Positions 1-10,512 of a stretch of DNA of 32,636 nt are shown here, one piece after another. This stretch comes from Porogramme epimiltina (Eukaryota > Basidiomycota > Agaricomycetes > Polyporales > Polyporaceae), in the NCBI GenBank assembly GCA_900155495.1, contig FTLJ01000742.1:1-32636 (forward strand), read 5' to 3'. The translations under genes were made by a program, and so were the position numbers. Below the pieces are notes generated by a model. That model was not told where the DNA came from. It saw nothing but the letters and a program-made list of their open reading frames with translations, and ran no database searches. Every line of letters starts with the position of its first letter. Position 1 is the first letter of the stretch.

Positions 1-137
1 GCGAGCTTGATCTGAGCAATGTCCAATGCCTAATGGTCACGAATGGTCAACAAATGGAATGAACACGATGAAAAACGGCACTTACAAGCTCAGAATCCCG
101 CTTGTCAAGCAACGCCGCAGGAGGGTCTTTCCGTGGT

Positions 138-700
138 TCATCCCGATCTCTGGTCGTGAATGTCAATACATGTCCATGAACACGATGACGACTGAACGCA
201 CAAGCTGTCGAACCAAGGGTGTTGCATGATCTCCTCCCACCCAGGCCGCCGAGATGGGTCCTTCACCAAGCACTGTTCCCCAAACCACTGACCATGTCGC
301 CTCGAAACTGGAACGCAGGAGTGCTTACCATGCAAAGCAGGTCGAACAACTCATTGCTCGCGTCCGCATCAATGAGCACCGGCCCTTTCTCCATACAGTC
401 CCAAAGTTGCTCCACGTTCTCAGTGCTCACTCCCCGGTCCCAAATAGTAGAGGCTACACAACAATTGTTAGCCCCCAAGGCTTTGATATCCAGCGCAGAT
501 GTCACATAACCTTCCATCTACCGCTTCACCAAGCGACATAGCCCACGCCCACACATCCACCTTCGCCGAGCATGGTGCTCCCGCCTGCCGCTCTGGGTGA
601 GCATACATCGCCATCCCACACGAGCTGCTCGTTACGTAAGCACCAACGAACCGAGCCGATCCGGCCGCCCACCCTGCCGAACCTTCGGCGCCCACCACGC
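138..700 (-). pseudogene. Protein kinase C-lobe remnant
   Basis: Read on the minus strand, three frames carry successive pieces of a Ser/Thr protein kinase C-lobe. Around 610-520 there is an APE-like patch (MYAHPE) followed by KVDVWAWAM, which resembles subdomain IX (DVWSxG). Around 335-240 there is CLVKDPSRRPGWEEIMQHPW, which fits subdomain XI (DPxxRPxxxExxxHPW), the usual end of the domain. The pieces lie in different frames with stops between them, and I see no N-lobe, HRD or DFG motif upstream. I therefore read it as a decayed kinase gene. An intact gene with unseen introns is less likely, because the APE and subdomain XI pieces are separated by about 190 bases of shifted frame. The motifs are seen directly; the pseudogene status is inferred. 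Confidence 0.55.
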
Positions 701-790
701 AGTTGTGCCCTTGTCTGCCGCAAATGGTTGGCCGCCGGCCGCCACACCCTCGCTCCTACCGCAATTAACGAAGTGCTTCCCCCACACTCC
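640..790 (+). pseudogene. Possible F-box-like fragment
   Basis: The plus frame around 695-765 reads RSCALVCRKWLAAGRHTL. This resembles the second half of the F-box in the many basidiomycete F-box proteins (LxxCALVCRxWLPxSRxxLF). It lies inside a 197-codon open stretch (572-1165) that otherwise looks like low-complexity proline/arginine sequence. It also runs antisense to the region upstream of the kinase remnant. No leucine-rich repeats follow. It could be a scrap of an F-box gene or a chance match in GC-rich DNA. Confidence 0.25.
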
Positions 791-1281
791 GCCCGCCCTA
801 CTAGACCGCAGGGCTACCCACCACAGCCTAAACGACACATGCCTCAGAACAGAGGGCACCCCACGGTGGGCCTGCCAGCGGCCCACACCGTCCCCTCGTC
901 GCTCCCGCGCTGGGAGGCTAGGACCCTTCGCGAGAAGCGCAATAAACGGACGGCGCCGGAGTGCTTTGAAGCCCGGAGAAACACGCTGCAGCGGCTGCGC
1001 CTGAGCGGGAACGTAATTGCAGCGGCGGGGACACCGGGGAGCGCCCCGTCCTGCTCCCCGGACATCTATTTGACGCCCTCTTGGACAAGGGTGCGTCTTT
1101 CCGGTGTTTTTTTCAGGCTTCTGGACGCAATGGGAGGGGAGGGTCCAACAATAATGCCCCCTTGAACGAGTCTGACGGGCGCTTAAAGAAAATGTGTGTG
1201 CGCGCGGGCGGAGTGCTGTGTATATATGCGCTCAATGCTGTGTATATGATTTTTATTAGTGTGTGTTATTAGCTTTGTTAT

Positions 1282-1322
1282 ATGAGCGCGTTTTTATTAA
1301 ATGTACAAATCTGCCGCCATAG
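1282..1322 (+). repeat. Short dispersed repeat, copy 1
   Basis: This copy begins ATGAGCGCG and continues ATTAAATGTACAAATCTGCC. The same core appears at 2009-2031 (inverted), 2811-2851 (same orientation) and 32415-32455 (inverted). Copies 1 and 2 share the inner end CCGCCATAG; copies 3 and 4 share CCATCATA. A TG/CG-rich, TATATG-rich stretch (1190-1280) lies just outside, as it does at the other same-oriented copy. The pattern suggests the terminus of a mobile element or a recombined terminal repeat. I cannot name the family. Confidence 0.6.
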
Positions 1323-1920
1323 CACACCCTCCACCAAACGACGGCGTTGCCGACGATGATCTGCATATGCTGTCAGTTTGTGCCATCCATTGCCTCCCGA
1401 GAGTCCTCACATCTATGGCAAGCATAACGCCCATTACGACCTGCTGCGTATGTAGATCGTCGAGGGGGTCGCGACGGTTGTTCCCCAGATGGCGGAGTAC
1501 GGCTTTGACAAGGATGAAGTTAAAGCCGTAGAAGATGATGTTGGCTTCGACAAGGAACATTACGAGTAGCAGCTGTATCCAGGTACGTCGGGGACCAACA
1601 AGGCCCTTGGATCTGTGAGTACTTGAGGTTGTCAAATGTTAGTCTGATGAATCCATGCTTCGCCTACTCTCGCACGAACGTTATGAAGAATATAGCAGCG
1701 AATGCCAACATAATGAAAACGCATAGATCGGACATCACAGTTAGAGCAATGAATTGGCCATGTGAGAAGTGACGTACAGAATGATACGGAGGACAGCGCT
1801 AGTAGCACTTTGAGGTGTTGGCGCGATTGTAGAGTATTGGGAGGCAGAACATCAATAACTCCGGCGTTTGCGGTGATCCTGCCTCGGGAAGCATGGCGAG
1901 TGCGCGAGGGGACAGCCATC
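1300..1920 (-). pseudogene. Membrane-protein gene remnant
   Basis: The minus strand shows hydrophobic segments in different frames: LLALSSVSFCTSLLTW near 1800, MSDLCVFIMLAFAAIFFITF near 1720-1660, then LLLVMFLVEANIIFYGFNFI near 1580-1500 followed by a charged turn (LRHLGNNRRDPLDD). These would make three or four membrane helices of a multi-pass protein. There are stops and frame changes between them. A possible intron (GTACCT...ACAG) lies near 1590-1575, but no full model could be built. It does not align with P1-P5 or with the four-helix gene. The interval is flanked by inverted copies of the short repeat, so it may be cargo of a small element. Family unknown. Confidence 0.35.
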
Positions 1921-2008
1921 CCTCTTGGTTCCTATCTACCAGATGTGAGTGATCGGTTATGCACTGTTTGGGAGCGGAAACGAGGATATACCTTAATATA
2001 CTATCGCC

Positions 2009-2076
2009 CTATGGCGGCAGATCTGTACATTAATAAATCAGTTCTAACACACGTTAATAAGCCAACGCGCTCACAT
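2009..2076 (-). repeat. Short dispersed repeat, copy 2 (inverted)
   Basis: On the minus strand this reads ATGTGAGCGCG, then a 25-base spacer, then ATTAATGTACAGATCTGCC and the inner end GCCATAG. It is the inverted partner of the copy at 1282-1322, with the spacer as an insertion relative to it. The pair encloses about 0.7 kb of membrane-protein remnant. Confidence 0.55.
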
Positions 2077-2079
2077 AAC

Positions 2080-2740
2080 ACGAAATCGTGCTCATATTTT
2101 GATGTAAGCGCGCTTTAGACGCCCAACGCGACCTTGAGGGGCCCTCCTAGTTTAGGCGCCGAACGGGGGCCCCTCGAGCTCGATGTCTCCAGGTTCGTCC
2201 TTTTCCTGCTTTCTTCCATAAAAACACCTAGGACTCAATTTAGCATGCACATAGAGCACTAAAATGAATTATTAGGGGGTACAACAAGGGAGGAACATCC
2301 CCCAAGTAAGGGAGAGAGGGGCGTCCGAATTCGGAAGGTGCGGCACTACGGACCGCGCGCCCTGGGCGCCTCCGACTTGCCCTCCGTCCGAGGAGCCTCC
2401 TTCCCCGCCCCCGTGCTCACTTCGTACGGGGATGTCCCCATGACGCCCTAGAATGGCTCTAGTAGTACTCGTGTACTCAACAATTTGATATCTTACTTCT
2501 ATTCCTAGGATTTATTAATCTATTGTAACTTTTGTATCCATTAGAACCATTACTAGTAGACTTCAATTGAACCGATTATAAGCCCACATAGTTACCATAT
2601 TTGGGTATCCTCCTATTCCGACAGCTTTGGAGCCTCCGAAAGTGTGGTTTTCACTCGTATTTTTGGAGGAACGTAGCCCCGATACCTCCCTCCTACGTAT
2701 GGAAGGGTTCTTTTGCTAAAACATCGAAGTTGATAAAAGT
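2080..2740. other. Gene-free interval
   Basis: No coding signal is recognisable. Positions 2133-2180 hold a GC-rich imperfect palindrome (GAGGGGCCC facing GGGGCCCCTC) that could form a hairpin. From about 2480 the sequence becomes AT-rich. It may be decayed transposon or LTR sequence, but I found no paired repeats to support that. Confidence 0.4.
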
Positions 2741-2794
2741 ATATATGCTCGGTGTGAGAAAATATATATGTGCGCGCGCAATATATAGCGCGCG

Positions 2795-2851
2795 GCTCGG
2801 CTAATAGACTATGAGCGCGAAAACTATTAAATGTACAAATCTGCCATCATA
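2795..2851 (+). repeat. Left copy of 57-bp inverted repeat
   Basis: This begins GCTCGGCTAATAGA and ends CTGCCATCATA. It matches the reverse complement of 32415-32471 at 52 of 57 positions with no gaps, counted by eye. Outside it (2740-2794) lies TATATATG and GCGCGC-rich sequence like that outside the right copy. The two copies face each other across about 29.6 kb. Confidence 0.75.
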
Positions 2852-2859
2852 TCGCCCCG

Positions 2860-3260
2860 GTCGGCGACTACGCCATTGGCTATGGGGCTCTGCGCAGCTA
2901 CGGTCACCGCAGTCCGAGTATAAAAGAGAGCACCATTGGGTGCTAGAGATATTCGCACACACGAATCACGATGCGCCGAAAAGATCTAGAGAAGGCAGTA
3001 GAGTAGATATTTGGTATGACGGAGGCCACATTTCAGGTGCCCGTGGCGCATCTGTTAGCGTGGTGAGTGTTAGCGAAAAGCCGTACATAGAGGTGTTCAA
3101 TTTAGGGTTGCTAGACGAATGTGATATCCCGCGTTTTCTACTGGTGATTGACGCGGCACGCCAAGAGCACGTAGCTTCTGAGGGGCTGCGGAGGGCGGAG
3201 TTCTGAGCGGAGGCTATTCTATAACTGGAGCGGAAGGGTAAGTTATAGCGGAGCTCCAAA
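2860..3260. other. Unassigned interval
   Basis: A 131-codon plus-strand frame (2811-3206) starts inside the repeat core. Its composition and lack of any family signature make it doubtful. The stretch from about 3180 onward begins to resemble 8100-8190, so it is probably the edge of the segmental duplication. Confidence 0.3.
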
Positions 3261-3269
3261 CTGAGACCG

Positions 3270-4890
3270 GCCGGCATATGCCATCTCTGATGACGCGTCG
3301 GATGCTGAGGTAGCCATGCTCGTCGTTGCAACGTCTTCACGAAACCACGACTCCATCGAAAACCCCAGTCAACTCTACTCCTAATATGTTCACTCATCGG
3401 TGCCCGCTGCGATTGACAGTTTCGACCTCTCTCATCGCCTAGTCGATTCCATGGCAAAATTCGTCGATACGTCCCACGTCATCGGTGTGCAAGTCCCGGA
3501 GGCGTTCCAGGTGGGATATGATACAGTGAAGAGAAGCTCATGATACTGTGCCGTGGGCGGCGAGGCTACGGCCAATTTTGGTGCGATTCCCTCCTTCCTC
3601 CAGAAATTTGCGTTGCTATGTGTTGTTCCTGTCCGTTCGCTGTTCCCTCGTCCGTCCTCGAGCGCCCCTCCGCGAAGGGCCTTTCAATGTTGTTCCGTTT
3701 TTGTCGTTGTATAGTATCCGAGCTCTCAATACCATTCATTACTACCACCAATCTTCACCGGGAATGCCTTCCCGTCTTTCAGCTGTGTGAGATCATACGC
3801 TTCACAGCCGTGATCCCACACCCGCGCGCAAGTGGCTCCATTTCAGCTCGCATATATGGTGGCCCTCAATCCCGCCAAGTAGACCTGGCTGAATTCTTGC
3901 TCCACGCAGGATTCTTGACGCCCCAGATCCTCAGGGGTTGTACGCTGGTGTTGCATCCGCATCTGCGCGGCCCTGCCCAGCGTCGTGCCACTTGCTGCGT
4001 ATATCAGACGTCTTCTCACGACATGCCTTGAATACCTCACATATCACCGTCTGCGGTGTGCAGCTCTCAGGTTGCGTAGCCCTGCAACTCTCGTGAGATT
4101 TTCTGCTCTATACGTCCCCATGAGCACGTCTAAACGCGGATCTTGACTGACCCGAGACTCAGCTGTGCGCACAGTCGTTGCGGCACATCGAAGACGACGA
4201 GACAAGGCTCGTGGCGTGAGGCTCTGCTGGAGGTGTGGAGCAGAGTCTCACTCAAATGCACCAGAGCTCGGTCGGATGCAATGGCAGTTTCCATGTACGT
4301 TGATTAAGGCAGAGGTATGTAAGGGGATTTAGCTTTGCTTCGAGAAGTCATGCGGACTGAACTATGCCAATACAGTATGCACAGGTTGATTGGCTTGCCG
4401 ACCGTCTTCGAAGGCCCTGAGCTGGGGTCGCCCACCTCCAGTTCACTTCTCTGGTATGCGCACATCACCTCGGATATACCGCTCCGGTAGCTAAGACGAA
4501 CATCTCTTTGAAGGGAGCACCGGTCGATCTAGGCACTTCCAATATTGATTCATCCTGCATACTATAATCATCCCCCGGAGGCTGATTTCCCAGGAAAACG
4601 TCCCCTGCCCAGTGCCGACCACCCAGCTCAGATTGTCACGTGACCATGTGAGTGCTTGTTCGTGTTGCCGTCTCCGAGGTCTACGGATGCAGTGTAGGTG
4701 CCCCTTCCCGTGCGTTCCCGGGATGGGGTCCTTCGAGAGCATATACACCTTTCTGTGATCACCAACACTGTTTTTCCGGGGAGTGCGGCCGGGCCTCGCT
4801 CGTAAGGAGACACGCGGGGTGGCGAATCTTCGTATTGAGCTACTGGCCATTGAAGATTGTTGTCCGACGAATGGTAGACTAGTAGGGTGC
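3270..4890 (-). pseudogene. Segmental duplication, copy A (unidentified gene)
   Basis: This region aligns colinearly with 8185-9990 (copy B). Clear anchors are ATCGGTGTGCAAGTC (A near 3482, B near 8409), the ACGTCCCCATGAG...TCTAAACGCGGATC block (A 4107-4143, B 9230-9259), CACATCACCTCGGA (A near 4463, B near 9486) and CGAATCTTCRTAYTGAGCTA near the right end. On the minus strand both copies keep a related peptide: A reads RTAESRVSQDPRLDVLMGTY, B reads RTAEFRVIRDPRLDALMGTY. A second one, PVAQYEDSP, lies at the right edge. Between these blocks A has stops and frame changes, so I read it as a decayed copy. I do not recognise the family. Confidence 0.5.
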
Positions 4891-4999
4891 ATCATGGGTT
4901 AGGTATGGATAGGCTTATGCCTACTCTTACCCGTCTCGTGCTGTCTCGTACACAAGTCGTCGTTTGGCAACTCTCAGAAAGGGTGGAGGATCGCTATCA

Positions 5000-5860
5000 T
5001 AGAGTGGCCGGGAGGAACCTGTAGTCCTGTACAATGAGCTGTAAAGCGGAAGTCAGTTCCAATATGTTTTCTTCCCCCAGGGATACTAGTACCTCCATAC
5101 GTGTCGTCCCCTGCCCATTCGCTGCCATCCGCGAAAGGCGTATCGGGGTCGATTGGAATGAATCGTTGTATGCCCCAGGCGATTCTGAGGGAAGAGCGTT
5201 AGAAACTTCAGGCCGCTGAGTCTGAACGTAGCCTGGCACACGGCGAGCGAGCTCGTGTAACCCGCGACACCAGGTGCAAACGACGTGTGGGTCTAAACAC
5301 CGAGTCGGAGCTGGGCCGACGCACTGGCGTCAGCCGCCCGCATGTTTCGAACTATCCTGATGCCATGGTTTTAATATGCCTGTCTCCATATTGCCGTACG
5401 CGACCACCTGCCCTACATCCCATAAACTTCCTGCGGACCCCTTCTACACTGGAAGCTGGGGATACAACACATTGCGTTAAACCGACAAAAAGCCACCGTC
5501 GTATGGGTATTGGCGCCCATAATGATGACGTCACCGCCCAGGCTGTATAGTAGCAAGTTGCCAATCTGAGCCCGCTCTGTCGCCACCGCTGGCCTCGCGC
5601 ATCCAAAAGCACCGAGTATATGCTGATTGCAATATCTCGTGCTTAGCTCGTGCGCCAGCCTTCTCTTGAATGGGAAACCTCTTGACCTTACTCCCACCAC
5701 GGGCTCGGGGTGTGCTTCGTTCGCACAGGTATGCTCAAGCATGCTTGCAGCTCCGACATCAATCTCGAGACAATCAGGTGGGCGTATATGGTTAAGTTCT
5801 CGGACGTGCTTCCACCCTGACCATTGTAAATACATATCTCGGGTGCGCTAGTAGACGTTA
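5000..5860 (-). pseudogene. Unidentified remnant with third copy of a duplicated segment
   Basis: Positions 5035-5190 resemble 3560-3700 (copy A) and 8510-8650 (copy B). In this copy one minus frame runs unbroken as PIDPDTPFADGSEWAGDD and then DTYGGTSIPGG, so it is the best preserved of the three. Upstream, a 140-codon minus frame (5835-5413) includes HELSTRYCNQ, HILGAFG and LLLYSLGGDV. These faintly resemble helix C, beta 4 and the hinge of a protein kinase, but no catalytic HRD or DFG motif is visible. It could be a decayed kinase or an unrelated gene with unseen introns. Confidence 0.3.
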
Positions 5861-5864
5861 GGAT

Positions 5865-7480
5865 CTAAATAGACTCATGTTCACCGAGACTACCCTGGTT
5901 GAGGAGTGATTCTTCGTCATTCCACCGTTTCGTCCATTCTGACATCCACTTCGCGTGTTCCTCCTCATAACCCCACCGAGGCGTCTCGGCTTTGGCATAC
6001 AGGAACCACTGTGGTGCTGGGCTCAAGGTATTGCAAGGCCCCTCCCTCGCAGGCTCTAGCTGAGGCTGCAAGGAAGAGGGTGTCGAGGAAAAGGAGAGAG
6101 AGGGCGTAGGTGAAACCGATGCAGCTGCAGCGACATGCCCTGCTACCATCTTGCACTGGACTACGGTCCCATTGTCAATGCTCACGTCTACCCCCGCATA
6201 CCCTTCAGGTATGTCCCGCATGCTGACCGTGGGGTATGGTACACCATCGAGCGAGTACTGAAACCCGTAGAAGCCCCCACTCACTGTACGGGAGGTGTTA
6301 TTAGCGTTCCCACAAGCACATTTACGTCTTCTCCAACTCACCAGAGTGAGACATGATGCTTCTAAGTGCATGATGTCCGTCTAGCGTGGACGGAGGGCTC
6401 CCCCGCATTCCGAGACGTTTCCCGTCGCAGTCCCACATGCAGAACGCGGTGATCCATCCAGATAGGTCGTCCGTGCCGCATAAGCTGTCGTCCCGATTGA
6501 CGACGTGAGACCAAAACTGGATATCGGGGTGTCCGTCGAAGGCGGAGACGAAGCGAGTAAGAATGGGGCGAAGCATATCTGCCCACTCCGCAGGCTCATC
6601 GCCGAGCTCTGGAAGGCGATCTAGGCGGGCGAGAAGGCGGAGCCAGTCGGCCTTGTCCCCGAGGAGTGTGACAGAAGGTATACCGCAAGTTATACCAATG
6701 CCATATGAGAAGTATCTGAGGTATAGAAAGTAAGAACGCGATAGGGCAGATCGAGATGGGCCGTACTTCTGAAGCGTGGACATGAGGAGAACGGAGCAGA
6801 TTGTGGTGTCGTTGAGGGTCGTCGTTGTGAAATCTGGCAGGGTCCACTCAACGAAAGTCTTGTCAACGACCTGTATAGAACGTCATCACAGCAGTCATAA
6901 GTGATATGGTCAGGGAGGGCTTACGTGCTTGTCGAGAAGCTCGCAGAACATCCGGGAAACTTTGGCTAGATCCATCGTGTGCTGATCTCCGACATCGTAC
7001 AGCATAAGTTCTTCCTTCCCCTCGTGGGCAACGAAATAACTGCGCAGTTCCTCTGCGTGGGCGTTGACACTGTCATAAATGATGTTGGTGGAGAAACGCA
7101 AAGAAGAATCATAGGAGAGACTCACTAAAAGCTGAATTGAGAGAGGATGCCAATCCAAACGTCGTCCGGCCTGCAGGGGACACGCAACAGTAGTTCAATC
7201 CAGTCAGCAACATGCATTTTGGACAGGCTTGGTGCCTCGAGACGTACCGCAGTGTAAGGTGACGGTGCTGGGCATACGCCTCGACGACAGTGTGAACGAA
7301 CCCGTTGCTATACGAGATGAGAGTCGGGAGCACATCCTGGGTAGCAGAGGTCTGCAGCATCTCCCCGCTCTCTTTCCATTCCTTATAGCACGAGGCCTTG
7401 GTTAGGTCTTCTACGTTTGCCATCCCTTTGCAGGGGAAGGGTTGAGCGTCGTGGTTGGCGACCTTGAACGTGACAGGCAT
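5865..7480 (-). CDS. DUF4419 family protein, six exons
   Basis: Exons on the minus strand: 7480-7248, 7170-7126, 7069-6925, 6870-6767, 6715-6342 and 6283-5865, giving 439 aa. All five introns are GT/AG and all phases join without a stop. Exon 1 carries LPTLISYSNGFVHTVVEAYA, then HRHLTLR joined to PDDVWIGILSQ, the usual opening of DUF4419 proteins. VNAHAEELRSYF, CGIPSVTLLGDKADW (about residues 180-200) and WITAFCMWD follow in the family's order. The tail after about residue 350 is rich in Pro and Ser, then ends in an acidic/basic helix with WGYEEEHAKWMSEW. There is no signal peptide or membrane helix, so it is probably soluble. The biochemical role of the family is unknown. The start is the only ATG in the block, 71 nt downstream of a TATA box. 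Confidence 0.9.
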
Positions 7481-7550
7481 CGGTTAGTCTCTACTGGGCT
7501 AGGTCGCAGGAAGAGGACTTGGGTGGCGTGGACGGGCGAACCAAGAGCAA

Positions 7551-7556
7551 TTTATA
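7551..7556 (-). promoter_or_regulatory. TATA box of the DUF4419 gene
   Basis: The minus strand reads TATAAA here, about 71 nt upstream of the ATG at 7480, a usual fungal spacing. No other TATA-like site is closer. Confidence 0.5.
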
Positions 7557-7599
7557 TCTGGCGGAGACCTTAAGCAGGGTGCATGTCACGTCTGGGCCT

Positions 7600-8180
7600 T
7601 TGATCATCTGAGGCGCAGCACTTTAAGTGATGTTTTGGAACCATCTCGCTGCGAAGAAGCAGGTGACCTAGGAACCAGGGCTACTTACGTGAATGGATGA
7701 TATGTGTGGGATAATAAAGGCATGTTGCGGCTCCGAGTCGAGTCAAGATGTTATCACACAAGACCCGCAAGCCGGTTCTAATTACCTCTCCTACGTCAGC
7801 GTAAGCGTAACGCACACCGTGAACAGTTGGAGGGCTACAAAACTGTGTTCTTATCCTGGGCTCACCGACGGACGGAAGGAGCGGATGTGTCGTTGCGAAT
7901 TCCCGAGATCGGAAGCTCCCAGGATGACGGGCTTTCAATGGCCGCCTTACTTATCGCTCGCATTATATCTAGGGCTCTGTCATGTCAGATGTCAGTGGCG
8001 TATCTGCTGGTACTAGTTAGAGATTGTACTGCATAGCTGGCATACGAGCCCCAATACCGCCTCACATTTCGTCGCATCTATGGTGATAGAGGAACTTCCA
8101 CAGGTTTTCCTGGCCGGGCGATTGGGGAGCGTTTTGAGCGGAGAGTGATTTCCGATCGGCGCTCAGGATGGAGGTGCTGC
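7600..8180. other. Unassigned interval
   Basis: Short frames exist on both strands (for example 7693-8016 plus) but none shows a family motif or good splice structure. The right end (about 8100-8180) shows weak similarity to 3180-3265, which extends the segmental duplication to the left. Confidence 0.3.
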
Positions 8181-8184
8181 GGAG

Positions 8185-9990
8185 TTCTAAAATGAGTCAC
8201 AGCCGCGTCGGCACTTCCGATACCGCTGATGCCGAGGTCGCCATGCTTGTCGCTGCGAGGTCCACCAAATTCCCTGTCGACGACTCCATCGAGAACGCGA
8301 TTCTATCGTCTTCCTAGTCTACTCGCTTGTCGGCGGCCGCTGTGCTTGTCTGTTCCCACTTCTCCTATTGCCGGGTCGACCCTAGGAAAATTTCGACGCC
8401 GCAAGTCATCGGTGTGCAAGTCTCGAAGGCTGCGTAGGAGGGATGCGGAGTGGCGACGAGGAGCTTGCGATCCTGTGCGGCGAGTGATGAGGCTACGGAT
8501 GACTACAGTACGTTTCTGTTCCCCGGAAACTCCGCATCGCCATACGTGTTGTCTCTGCCCATTCTTTATTATCCAATTCGTTTCGGAGAACTCTTTCGCG
8601 AAGGCTTTGTCCATGTTGTCGACTGGGATTGTTGTACGATACGCGACTCTTTAATACCAATCGTTTACGTTCCCAATTTGCAACTAGTATGCCCTACTGC
8701 TCTTCTACTGGACTTCGTTATCTTCGCTTGTGGGACGGCACGCGCCACGGCGGCGACATACCAAGAGGGCCCCAAGCGGGCATTCACATCTGCATAGACG
8801 CGAGCAATGGCAGTCGAAGGGAGACAGGCACAGACACACAGTGAGAGTCGGAAGATGACAAAGTCAGAACCGCAGCCGTCGCCCCCTAGCACGGGGACGT
8901 CGTGGTGGACAGGATCGAAGACCTCACAATCACACACTGGCGAGTCCATTCCAACGTCGATATGTGGTGGCCTTCAGATGCGCCTAGTGGGCCTGGCTGA
9001 TCCCTCGCTCTGCGCAGGCTTCGTTACTCCCCAGACCCTGAGGGGTTGCACTTCGGCGCTGCTTTTGCGCGGCCGGGCGACCCTGTGCAACACCACTTGG
9101 TGCATATTGCGTGCGTAGTCAAGGCGTCTTCTCACAACATACCCTGAATACCCTGTAGACTGTCTTCCGGAGCGTGCGGCTCTCAGGTCGCGCAGCCCTG
9201 TAACTGTTGTGATCCCTTCTGCTCCGTACGTCCCCATGAGCGCGTCTAAACGCGGATCCCGAATGACCCGGAACTCAGCTGTGCGCGCGGTCGCCGCAGC
9301 ATACTGAAGATAAGGGGGCAGAGTCCACGGCCTAATGCTCCGTTTGAGGTACGGAAACCATGGCTTTGCTTCCGGAGGCCATTCTGACCAACAATATCCG
9401 ATTTAGTGCCCTTCCGCAGGTCTACCTACTGACAATCTTCGAAGCCGTGTGGCGCGCCCCTCCGGTTCACCCTATTTGATACATGCACATCACCTCGGAC
9501 ATACGGCTTCAGTAGGTAAAGTGAACATCCCTGCTTGGTGCACATCCCTCAAGACGCGTGTAAGACAGTAAGTGATCTGCATTGAATGTGCGTAGCATCA
9601 AGCTAACATGTGCTCCTTTCAAACCTTCCAGGCTTCAGTTCATGCCGGGCCCTTCGTCTATTGATCAGTTTCGCAGTTCATGCACCCTCCGAAGCGTATT
9701 TCAAACAAAACGCCCCCCTGCCATCGGCCTTCTTCGCACCGGCGGGAGTCAACGATTCGTCACGTGATCAGGTGAGTGCCGAGTCGCCTCCCCATCGCCA
9801 GCATGTGCAAGCGTATTGCGAGGTGCCCCCTCCCGCGCATTCGCGGGATGTGTTTCCTCCAGAACTGTACCTTCTCATGTGCCGCAATGCTCGCTCGGAG
9901 ATGGAGATCGGGTCTCTCTCGTCAGGGGGTGCGCAGACTGGCGAATCTTCATACTGAGCTACGGGCCCTCGAAGATTGTTGGAGTGTTTG
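8185..9990 (-). pseudogene. Segmental duplication, copy B (unidentified gene)
   Basis: Partner of 3270-4890. The minus strand holds the longest conserved peptide run of the pair, from about 9405 to 9165: WPPEAKPWFPYLKR, then a run ending in the shared DPRLDALMGTY block and GLRDLRAAR. In the segment homologous to the 5.04-5.19 kb remnant (about 8640-8510), copy B needs a one-base shift to stay aligned (IPVDNMDKAFAKEF, then NTYGDAEFPGN). That suggests decay. At the left edge the plus frame also reads as an orderly peptide (DAEVAMLVAA), because minus- and plus-frame third positions coincide there, so strand is uncertain at that end. Function not recognised. Confidence 0.5.
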
Positions 9991-9999
9991 GGGGTGGAG

Positions 10000-10510
10000 T
10001 CGTGCTGCTGCATAGGGGAGTGGAGTGGTGAGAGGAACGTGGTCGCTCCTCGAGAGTGACGGCCAATGCCTTCCCATGTGCCTCGAGTGCTTTGGTTGAG
10101 TTCCCCGCATTTGCGCGTCGTTCCACATGTACAGACGAGTCGCATGCTGTGAGATGCCGGTTTCGGATACAGATGGAGGGCTGGCTGCTTTACCTCTTCA
10201 GTGAGCGTAGATCGGCTCCCGATAAGGGGGCGTTGTGTTTGGCTTGAACTAGAAGTGCATGTCGTAGAGGAACGGGGATGTATTCGTCGTGGCTCAGTTG
10301 GGAATGAGGTCGAGAACGTTTCCTGAAAGAGAGACGATTGGATGACACGAGGTACAAGTCGCGAGTAACGGGTCATATCGTGACATAAGATCCATTGCGT
10401 ATGTGTCCACTGCGGTTCCCGGTTGAGTGTCTTTAGGACGGAGGTCCTAAAATGGGTGCCGGCGGTCCCTATCTGGTCCCATGGATGCAGTATTGTACTC
10501 GGATGTCGCG
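10000..10510. other. Unassigned interval with a long doubtful frame
   Basis: A 260-codon minus-strand frame covers 10550-9768. It is rich in Ser, Thr, Arg and Pro with no motif, and overlaps both the last exon of the membrane gene and copy B. I do not call it a gene. Copy B similarity ends near 9990, and nothing else is recognisable here. Confidence 0.4.
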
Positions 10511-10512
10511 GG

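Noticed and set aside
572..1165. 197-codon plus frame
   Set aside because: Only a short F-box-like run can be defended. The rest is low-complexity GC-rich translation antisense to the kinase remnant region.
2133..2180. GC-rich palindrome as a terminator or LTR edge
   Set aside because: A hairpin is possible, but no second LTR copy, primer-binding site or gene end is nearby.
3081..3150. Peptide EVFNLGLLDECDIP similar to exon 5 of P4 (EVYNLGLSGGWDVP)
   Set aside because: The similarity stops at once on both sides and no other exon of the family is found around it. Most likely chance.
8191..8316. Peptide DAEVAMLVAARS then DDSIENAI read as part of a P-type H+-ATPase
   Set aside because: Looks vaguely like a segment of that family, but no DKTGT, TGDQ or GDGxND motif occurs nearby. 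The minus strand also reads as an orderly peptide here because third positions coincide.
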